A stretch of 63,513 nucleotides of DNA from NCBI GenBank assembly GCA_938035525.1, contig CALHOI010000099.1:1-63513 (forward strand), in the 5' to 3' direction. This document shows positions 57,633 through 63,513 of the stretch, piece after piece (the stretch's first letter is position 1; every line of letters begins with the position of its first letter). Source of the stretch: an uncultured Granulosicoccaceae bacterium. Its GTDB lineage: Bacteria > Pseudomonadota > Gammaproteobacteria > Granulosicoccales > Granulosicoccaceae. A program made the translations under genes and the position numbers. The notes beneath the pieces were generated by a model. The model was not told the origin of the DNA. It saw only the letters and a list, made by a program, of their open reading frames with translations, and made no database searches.

Positions 57633-58822
57633 GTGAGTCGTCCCGGGTTGATATAGCAGTAGTGGGTGGCGGTCTGGTTGGCACACCCGTGGCCATCATG
57701 CTTGCGCGCTTGGGTTGGTCGGTTGCCTTACTGGAACAACATAATAAACAAACGTCAAACAATAACGGTGCAAACGCGCAGGGTCGTGGTAAAGGGTTTA
57801 CGGCACTTTCTGCCGCGACTGTAGACGCCTTGCAAACGCATCAATTGTGGGACAAGGCATCGGTGGATGCCTGTGCCATTCGCCAAGTGCATGTCAGTCA
57901 TAAGGGCTATTTTGGCAGCACCGTTATCGACAGCGAGTCATACTCACTACAGGCTTTGGGTCAGGTCGTCGATAACGCAGCGTTTCTGGCCTCTTTCGAA
58001 ACGGCACTACAAAGCAGCTCAGTTATTCGGTTCGACGGCGCATCTGTTAACCAGGTTCACTATCATCAAGATGTTGCTGACGTGCACTATCAGCGTGATA
58101 ATCAAAGCCGTAGCCTGCAATGTCGTTTAGTGATTGCAGTTGACGGTGTTAGCTCATCGCTGCGCGAAGCTGCCGGTATCACAACCAGGCACACAGACTA
58201 TGATCAGGTAGGTGTACTCGGCGTGGTTAAACTGAGTCAGGCTCACGAGGAAGTTGCCTATGAGCGCTTCACCCCAAGTGGGCCGCTGGCTTTGCTGCCA
58301 CGACCCAACAATCAGGCTAGCTTTGTTTATTGCATTGGTCCCGATCAGCGCGAAGCAATGGCCGCAATGAACCATGTTGACTTTTTAGCCGAACTGCAAC
58401 GTGCTTTTGGCTACCGGCTTGGGCAATTTTTATCGGTGGGTCCTCGATTTTTTACCCCACTGGTGCGCATTGAAGCAACACGACAGGTGGGTCCAAGGTT
58501 GCTGCTAATGGGAAATGCCATGCGCTTATTACACCCGGTGGCAGGTCAGGGCTATAACCTGGCTGTACGTGATGTGGTTGGCTTACTGAACACGTTAAAA
58601 GACACGCAAAGCGACCCGGGAGACGCAAACGCATTAAGTGCATTTGCGCAATCTCGTCAAGCCGATCACAAAGCCGTCGTCAGAATGACCGATGCACTGG
58701 CGCGAACGTTTCGGGGAAGTGCTGCACCCATCGCGCACTTGCGTGCTTTAGGTTTATTAGGATTAGACAGAATTCCGGTTTTAAAAAAGCAGTTTGCCCG
58801 GCATAGCATGGGGCATCGTTAA
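57629..58822 (+). CDS. ubiH: Ubiquinone biosynthesis FAD monooxygenase UbiH
   Basis: 397 aa flavoprotein hydroxylase of the UbiH/COQ6 family; UbiH hydroxylates C4 of the ring in aerobic ubiquinone synthesis. FAD motif DIAVVGGGLVGTPVAIMLAR, then VIAVDGVSSSLREAAGI (DG motif), and ALLPRPNNQASFVYC; the second FAD site is LLMGNAMRLLHPVAGQGYNL. Identity as UbiH and not UbiI or UbiF rests on the pepP neighbourhood. Its TAA overlaps the next ATG by one base. Confidence 0.93.
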   Translation: MSESSRVDIAVVGGGLVGTPVAIMLARLGWSVALLEQHNKQTSNNNGANAQGRGKGFTALSAATVDALQTHQLWDKASVDACAIRQVHVSHKGYFGSTVIDSESYSLQALGQVVDNAAFLASFETALQSSSVIRFDGASVNQVHYHQDVADVHYQRDNQSRSLQCRLVIAVDGVSSSLREAAGITTRHTDYDQVGVLGVVKLSQAHEEVAYERFTPSGPLALLPRPNNQASFVYCIGPDQREAMAAMNHVDFLAELQRAFGYRLGQFLSVGPRFFTPLVRIEATRQVGPRLLLMGNAMRLLHPVAGQGYNLAVRDVVGLLNTLKDTQSDPGDANALSAFAQSRQADHKAVVRMTDALARTFRGSAAPIAHLRALGLLGLDRIPVLKKQFARHSMGHR

Positions 58823-60570
58823 TGAACCTGCCAGCGTTATTACAATCGCCGCTGGGTAATCGGGTTCTGTTTTTTTTCTTTGCTGCCATTATTGGTGGGG
58901 TGGTTGGACTTGCCACGCTGGGTTTAATTCATCTTATTTTATTGGTACAGCTGATCGGCTTTGGCGATGCATCCGAACTTCGCTTTTCCAGCATTGCGCA
59001 AAGCCTGCCTGCGTGGCGTGTCATTCTGGTGCCAACGGTTGGGGGTTTGTTGGTCGGCTTGTTAATGGAATGGTTGCCGGGTAAGCGTTACCACGGTATT
59101 GCCGATGTGATGGAAGCTTGCGCCTTAAACAGTGCGCGCATGTCAGCCCGTTCTGGTATCGGTGCGGCCATCGCCGCGGCCTTGTCGATTGGCGTTGGCG
59201 CGCCCTTGGGCCGAGAGGGCCCAGCCGTGCACATAGGTGCCTCACTGAGTGCATGGATTGCCGAGAAGCTAGGACTCGACAGGCGTCAATCTCTGGCCAT
59301 GCTGGGTTGTGGTGCAGCTGCGGCAGTGACCGTTTCTTTTGCAACGCCAATAGCGGCGGTTATTTTTGCGCTCGAAGTTATTGTGGGTTATTACACCCTG
59401 CGCGTATTTGCGCCCATTGTTATTGCCGTCATGGTTGCTGTGGTGGTTCGAGATGTTTTTATTGGTGGCGAGCCATTGTTTTATCTGCCTGAGTACTCGT
59501 TGTCTTCGTATTGGGAGCTGCTGGCGTTTGCCCTGTTGGGTATTTTAGGTGCTGGTGTGTCGTGGCTTGTTATTCAGTTAGTGTCGCTGTGTCAAAAAAG
59601 CTGGGCTTATACCCGGGTGCCGAGATGGCTGCGTCCCGCCATGGCTGGTTGCCTCATTGGCATGATCGCTGTTGAGCTGCCACTGATACTCAGTGTGGGA
59701 ACCGAGGCTATTGCACTTGCATTGCGTGGTGAGCTGGCACTTAACTTATTACTCTCGTTGCTGATATTTAAAATACTGTGTGTCGGTCTGGCCATAGGCA
59801 GTGGGTTCGCTGGTGGCGTGTTCAGTCCGGCGGTTTATATCGGCGCGCTGCTTGGTGGTGGGTTTTGGGTGTTAGTGTCGATCATTGGACTACCGATAGC
59901 CGACCAAGGTGTTTATGCTGTGGTGGGTACGGCGGCTGTCGCATCAGCCATGTTAGGCGCACCTATATCAACCATTCTTATCGTCTTTGAATTGACCCGT
60001 AATTACGATATCACCCTGGGCATTATGACGGCCGCCGCTTTTGCCAGCACAACGATGTCGTTAACCGGACATGGTTCGTTTTTTCGCTGGCAGTTATCGC
60101 AGCGCTCTGTCAACATCGCATCCGGGCGTGATATCTCCTTGTTAATGACGCATCGTATTGAGCATCTGCTTAACCAGCGCTACACCACCGCAAGCCCTGA
60201 AAGCACAGTTGGTGAACTCGAATCAAAAATGGGTGCACAGCGTCAGCGCCTGGTTATGATTGTTGATGATGAGGGCGCCTATGTTGGCAGCGCTACTCTG
60301 CAAATGGTTGTAGCCCATGCCATCGAAGAAGGGCTTGATCACCCGGCCACGGCCGCTACGTTCGATGCCGAGTTTTCTGCCGGTGCCAGTACCAACATTG
60401 TCACCGCGCTACAGCGCATGGCTGAGCAACAAGTTGAGTATTTACCGGTGGTTGACGATGCCGATAATGAAAATCCCGTTTTGTTGGGTGTTGTGACTAA
60501 ATCCGACCTGTTAACAGAACACTATGACGTTGTTAAGCGTGAACGTGAAGCCGAGTTTGGTATAACCTGA
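58822..60570 (+). CDS. ClC-type chloride channel/transporter with CBS pair
   Basis: 582 aa. Membrane domain about 15-425 with the gating-glutamate motif GAPLGREGPAVHIG and the later GSGFAGGVFSPAVYIGALLG. The selectivity-filter loop reads YHGIADVMEA, where many members have GxGIP or GHGVPEVM. The proton-glutamate position appears to be valine (FALEVIVGYYTLR), as in channel-type ClCs, so it may not be a proton exchanger. Two CBS domains form the C-terminus (about 450-570). Overlaps ubiH by one base, so is probably in that operon. Confidence 0.9.
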   Translation: MNLPALLQSPLGNRVLFFFFAAIIGGVVGLATLGLIHLILLVQLIGFGDASELRFSSIAQSLPAWRVILVPTVGGLLVGLLMEWLPGKRYHGIADVMEACALNSARMSARSGIGAAIAAALSIGVGAPLGREGPAVHIGASLSAWIAEKLGLDRRQSLAMLGCGAAAAVTVSFATPIAAVIFALEVIVGYYTLRVFAPIVIAVMVAVVVRDVFIGGEPLFYLPEYSLSSYWELLAFALLGILGAGVSWLVIQLVSLCQKSWAYTRVPRWLRPAMAGCLIGMIAVELPLILSVGTEAIALALRGELALNLLLSLLIFKILCVGLAIGSGFAGGVFSPAVYIGALLGGGFWVLVSIIGLPIADQGVYAVVGTAAVASAMLGAPISTILIVFELTRNYDITLGIMTAAAFASTTMSLTGHGSFFRWQLSQRSVNIASGRDISLLMTHRIEHLLNQRYTTASPESTVGELESKMGAQRQRLVMIVDDEGAYVGSATLQMVVAHAIEEGLDHPATAATFDAEFSAGASTNIVTALQRMAEQQVEYLPVVDDADNENPVLLGVVTKSDLLTEHYDVVKREREAEFGIT

Positions 60571-60605
60571 TTGCCAGGCCCCACAGTATTAACCAAGGAA
60601 AAACA

Positions 60606-61907
60606 ATGAGTGCACCAAAGAATCTGGGTTTCGATACGCTGGCTTTGCACGCCGGGCAAAGACCTGACAGCGAAACGGGTGCTCGTGCCACACCCATTTA
60701 TCAAAGCACATCGTTTGTGTTTGATGATGCCGACAAAGCATCATCATTATTTGATATTGCCCGAGCAGGTCATGTGTACTCGCGTATTTCCAACCCTACT
60801 GTGGGTGTGTTGGAAGAACGAGTGGCAGCGCTTGAAGGCGGCGTGGGTGCGGTTTGCACAGCCAGTGGCATGGCGGCCATTCATCTTGGACTAACCACGG
60901 TGGCTGGCGCGGGTGATCATATTGTTGCATCTCATTCTTTGTATGGCGGTACGCATAATCTGCTTACTTATACATTGCCGCGCTTTGGTGTTGAAACCAC
61001 CTTTGTTGACCCAAGTGACCCACAGGCATTTGCTGACGCCATTCAACCTAACACCAAGTTATTGTTTGCCGAAACGGTGGCCAATCCACGTTGCGAAGTG
61101 GTCGATATTCCAAAGGTATCGGCTATCGCACATGAACAAGGCTTGCCACTGATGGTTGATGCAACCCTAACAACGCCGTACCTTATGCAACCGTTTAAAC
61201 ATGGTGCCGATATCATCATGCATTCATTAACCAAATTTATGGGTGGTCACGGTGTGGCGGTTGGCGGGGTGTTGGTGGACAGTGGCCGTTTTCGCTGGGA
61301 AAAGTCAGGGCGCTTTCCCGAACTGGCCGAACCCTATGCGGGTTTTCATGGCATGAATTTCGTTGAAGATTTTGGTCCCTATGCCTACATTATGCGAGCC
61401 CGTAAAGAAGGCTTGCGCGACTTCGGTGCCAGTCTATCTCCGCATAATGCTTTTCATTTATTGCAAGGGTTGGAAACCTTGCCTATGCGTATGGACCGGC
61501 ATGTCAGCAACACCAAAGCCATCGTAGATTTTCTTGCGCAACACGAAGCCGTTGCCAATGTGTTTCATCCATCGCAAGCAAATCACCCTGATCACGACAT
61601 AGCCAAAGAACTGTTGCCTAAAGGGTACGGTGCCGTGTTTGGGTTTGAATTAGCCGGCGGGCGTCCTGCTGGCAGTGCGTTCATAGAATCACTGCAACTG
61701 TTTTCTCACTTGGCTAACGTGGGTGATGCAAAATCGTTGGTCATTCATCCGGCCAGTACCACGCATTCGCGTATGGATGACAGTGATCTTGAAAAAGCCG
61801 GTGTGTTGCCAGGCTTGGTCAGACTCTCGGTTGGTCTGGAAGATGTCGATGATCTGCTGGCAGATTTATCAACCGCATTGCGACGTGCGCACAAGGTAAG
61901 CCAATGA
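60606..61907 (+). CDS. metY: O-acetylhomoserine aminocarboxypropyltransferase (sulfhydrylase)
   Basis: 433 aa PLP enzyme of the Cys/Met metabolism family, making homocysteine from O-acetylhomoserine and sulfide. It starts FDTLALHAGQRPDSETGARA, with PIYQSTSFVF, YSRISNPTVGVLEERVAALE, VADNTLTTPY-like MVDATLTTPYLMQP and the PLP lysine in HSLTKFMGGHG. The 430-aa length and the insert before the C-terminus favour MetY over MetB/MetZ. AAGGAA ribosome-binding site. Stop overlaps the hydrolase start by four bases. Confidence 0.93.
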   Translation: MSAPKNLGFDTLALHAGQRPDSETGARATPIYQSTSFVFDDADKASSLFDIARAGHVYSRISNPTVGVLEERVAALEGGVGAVCTASGMAAIHLGLTTVAGAGDHIVASHSLYGGTHNLLTYTLPRFGVETTFVDPSDPQAFADAIQPNTKLLFAETVANPRCEVVDIPKVSAIAHEQGLPLMVDATLTTPYLMQPFKHGADIIMHSLTKFMGGHGVAVGGVLVDSGRFRWEKSGRFPELAEPYAGFHGMNFVEDFGPYAYIMRARKEGLRDFGASLSPHNAFHLLQGLETLPMRMDRHVSNTKAIVDFLAQHEAVANVFHPSQANHPDHDIAKELLPKGYGAVFGFELAGGRPAGSAFIESLQLFSHLANVGDAKSLVIHPASTTHSRMDDSDLEKAGVLPGLVRLSVGLEDVDDLLADLSTALRRAHKVSQ

Positions 61908-62725
61908 ATATCAGTTACAACAAACAATCCATCTTTGTCAGTTCGGGTGGTGTGCAATGGCAATCAGGTTTGCCCACCCTGTTAATGCAGCACGGTGCCG
62001 GGCTCGACAGAACCGTTTGGGTTTTGCTGGCCCGCTATTTTGCCCGGCACGGATTCAATGTGGTTGCGCTCGACTTACCCGGACACGGCGCAAGTGATGG
62101 TCAGCCGTTTTCCAGCATTGAACAAAACGCGCAGTGGCTTAATGATTTTGTTGCCCATTTAACCAGCACAACAGAGCTGGCGGCTGACAAACTGATTTAT
62201 TGCGGGCACAGCATGGGCTCACTGGTGGTACTGGAAGCCGCTGCTATGCAAATAGAAAAAATGGACAAGCTGCTGTTGCTGGGCAGTGCTGTGCCCATGG
62301 TAGTTGGTGATCCATTGCTGAATGCAGCGCGTGAAAATGATCATGCTGCTATCGATATGATCAATATGTTTGGGCATAGCTATGGTTCGCGCATTGGTAA
62401 CAATAAAATTTCTGGTATCAATGTTTACAACACCATGGAAGTTTTACTAGAGCGCGCCGAACCCGGCGTGTTGTACGCCGATTTAAATGCATGTAACGAA
62501 TACAAGAATGGCGAGCTTGCCGCCAGTGCTTTGGCAGGTAAGGTTAATGCCACGGTAATCTCAGGCGATGCCGATCGTATGACCCCAACCAAGCTGGGTA
62601 AAAAACTGGCAAATACCCTGGGTGGTACCTTTAGCTTATTACCTGATTGCGGTCATATGATGATGTCTGAAAAACCCGAGGATACTTTGCAGGCAATGAA
62701 GCGGGCGTTATCCGTGTCGGTGTAG
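61904..62725 (+). CDS. Alpha/beta-fold hydrolase
   Basis: 273 aa. Catalytic triad visible: nucleophile serine in YCGHSMGSLVV, aspartate in VISGDADRMTPTKL and histidine in LLPDCGHMMMSEKP. The oxyanion region is LLMQHGAGLDRTVWVLLARY. Substrate unknown. It is too short and lacks the motifs of homoserine O-acetyltransferase, so it is not MetX despite being coupled to metY. Cotranscription suggests a role tied to that gene, for example cleaning up an ester or thioester by-product; this is inference. Confidence 0.88.
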   Translation: MNISYNKQSIFVSSGGVQWQSGLPTLLMQHGAGLDRTVWVLLARYFARHGFNVVALDLPGHGASDGQPFSSIEQNAQWLNDFVAHLTSTTELAADKLIYCGHSMGSLVVLEAAAMQIEKMDKLLLLGSAVPMVVGDPLLNAARENDHAAIDMINMFGHSYGSRIGNNKISGINVYNTMEVLLERAEPGVLYADLNACNEYKNGELAASALAGKVNATVISGDADRMTPTKLGKKLANTLGGTFSLLPDCGHMMMSEKPEDTLQAMKRALSVSV

Positions 62726-62765
62726 ATGCCTGAGATGCACAAACAAAGTCGGTTACGTATAACTG

Positions 62766-63513
62766 CTATGGCGAACCCAATAATTGCCACGATTCATCCA
62801 GAGCACTATGACTCCGCAGACCCGACCGCATTGCCACCACCATCATTGATACTGATGGAAGCGTAGGGTCCAGCCGAATAACCTCTCCACGTTTAATCGC
62901 ATCGTTTGCAAGAGATAACGGCACCCATGCCAGTCCAACGCCGATGATGGCTGCTTGCAGTGCGGCGGTGGTTAAGGCCGTTTCGGTAATCCACTGCATG
63001 CTTATGTTGGTATCGAGCTGTGGTTGTATTGAATGACTCAACACACCACCGAGAAAAACACCTGGTGGATAAGCGATGGCTCTTATTACTCCCTGTTCAA
63101 ACTCCTTGTTAAATCGTGTCTGTTGGTGTTGTGCGATAACGGGCACCAAAGGCTCACTACTAAGCTGCACGGTATCGACAAACTGTGCAGATTCGACAGG
63201 CTGTTCGTCTTCCGTCTGGTAAAACAACCCAATGTCTGCTTGTCCTGAAAACAGCAAGGAATAACATTCTTCTCGGTTGGCTGAGCGCAGCCGCACGCGC
63301 ACATTGTGATGGTTGGTGATTTCTTTTATTAATTTTGGGGCAATGGCTGTGCTAATGGCATGTTGACTGACGACGACCAGTTCGCTCTGTTGCTGATCGA
63401 TGCGGTGTAAATCGTGTTTGAGTGCATGCATGATTCGAGACGCCTCTCTAAGGCGTGGCTCCAACTCCATCACCGATGGCTTGAGACGCACCGGCTTGCG
63501 CTCTCGGTCAATC
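62766..63513 (-). CDS. LysR-type regulator, N-terminal DNA-binding domain cut by window edge
   Basis: The reading frame stays open to the right edge. The first visible residues (I-D-R-E-R-K-P-V-R-L-K-P-S) match the end of a LysR helix-turn-helix domain, where the family has FxRxRKPVRLTPSG. The rest is the effector domain: ELVVVSQHAISTAIAPKLIK, RSANREECYSLLFSGQADIG, then LEPLVPVIAQH-type SSEPLVPVIAQHQQ. It ends about 40 bases from the convergent hydrolase. Regulation of the metY pair is possible (MetR-like position) but not shown. Confidence 0.85.
   Translation of the reverse strand, partial: IDRERKPVRLKPSVMELEPRLREASRIMHALKHDLHRIDQQQSELVVVSQHAISTAIAPKLIKEITNHHNVRVRLRSANREECYSLLFSGQADIGLFYQTEDEQPVESAQFVDTVQLSSEPLVPVIAQHQQTRFNKEFEQGVIRAIAYPPGVFLGGVLSHSIQPQLDTNISMQWITETALTTAALQAAIIGVGLAWVPLSLANDAIKRGEVIRLDPTLPSVSMMVVAMRSGLRSHSALDESWQLLGSP

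Noticed and set aside
61904..62725. Hydrolase as homoserine O-acetyltransferase (MetX) because of metY
   Set aside because: It is about 100 residues too short and lacks the MetX lid and signature sequences; generic hydrolase triad only.
1..63513. Defence, toxin-antitoxin, phage or integrative element
   Set aside because: No integrase, transposase, methylase, nuclease pair or atypical block of codon use is visible; almost every gene is a core family.

Overview
This window is a chromosomal segment of a gammaproteobacterium. Base composition looks even, at about half GC. Several gene neighbourhoods are typical of that class: purM-purN next to DUF2066-hda; xseB-ispA-dxs; dapA-bamC; rpsP-rimM-trmD-rplS behind ffh; TIGR02449-zapA-6S RNA-fau divergent from ygfB-pepP-ubiH; and the small families YcgL, DarP, DUF2069 and HSP15. 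The order cannot be fixed from sequence alone. I see no prophage, IS element, CRISPR array, restriction-modification or toxin-antitoxin locus and no tRNA or rRNA gene; this is a dense core-gene region.

Layout: 1-1.9 kb (minus) carries a cut-off PPOX flavoprotein, a MOSC protein and TatD. 2.1-11.5 kb (plus) runs proA, a small basic protein, nadD, rsfS, rlmH, maf, rng and a giant YhdP/AsmA-like envelope protein. 11.5-13.1 kb (minus) has a beta-propeller-like lipoprotein and darP. 13.5-22 kb holds an outer-membrane-like protein, DUF3108, purN-purM, DUF2066-hda, DUF2069, a thioredoxin-like protein, and a dsbA/ECF sigma/membrane anti-sigma-like cluster. 22-31 kb has wrbA, a lone GspE-type ATPase, an L-2-hydroxyglutarate-oxidase-like enzyme, LysR, an AI-2E permease, dapA, bamC and a metallo-hydrolase. 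31-38 kb (minus) has dxs-ispA-xseB, radA, corB and ypjD. 38-48 kb (plus, except ycgL) has ffh, the rpsP operon, htpG, two small cytochromes c, hslR, pcnB, folK and a deoxynucleoside kinase. 48.6-52 kb is a two-component pair with a CHASE2 sensor kinase. 52-63.5 kb has rpiA, ilvA, fau, 6S RNA, zapA, ygfB-pepP-ubiH, a ClC protein, a PLP sulfhydrylase, an alpha/beta hydrolase and a cut-off LysR regulator.

The most unusual signal is not a gene. Short tandem duplications (about 11-18 bp, two to four diverged copies, a different unit each time) recur at gene boundaries. Some contain the neighbouring gene's stop codon (rimM, sensor kinase), its start codon (nadD, bamC) or its ribosome-binding site (wrbA). 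Others are in frame within coding ends, linkers or secreted N-termini (fau, trmD, the outer-membrane-like protein). I count about fifteen or more in 63.5 kb. This suggests a slippage-type process that continually extends gene edges in this genome. The other useful non-coding calls are 6S RNA, the rpsP leader hairpins, a rho-independent terminator after rplS and a putative heat-shock promoter for htpG.
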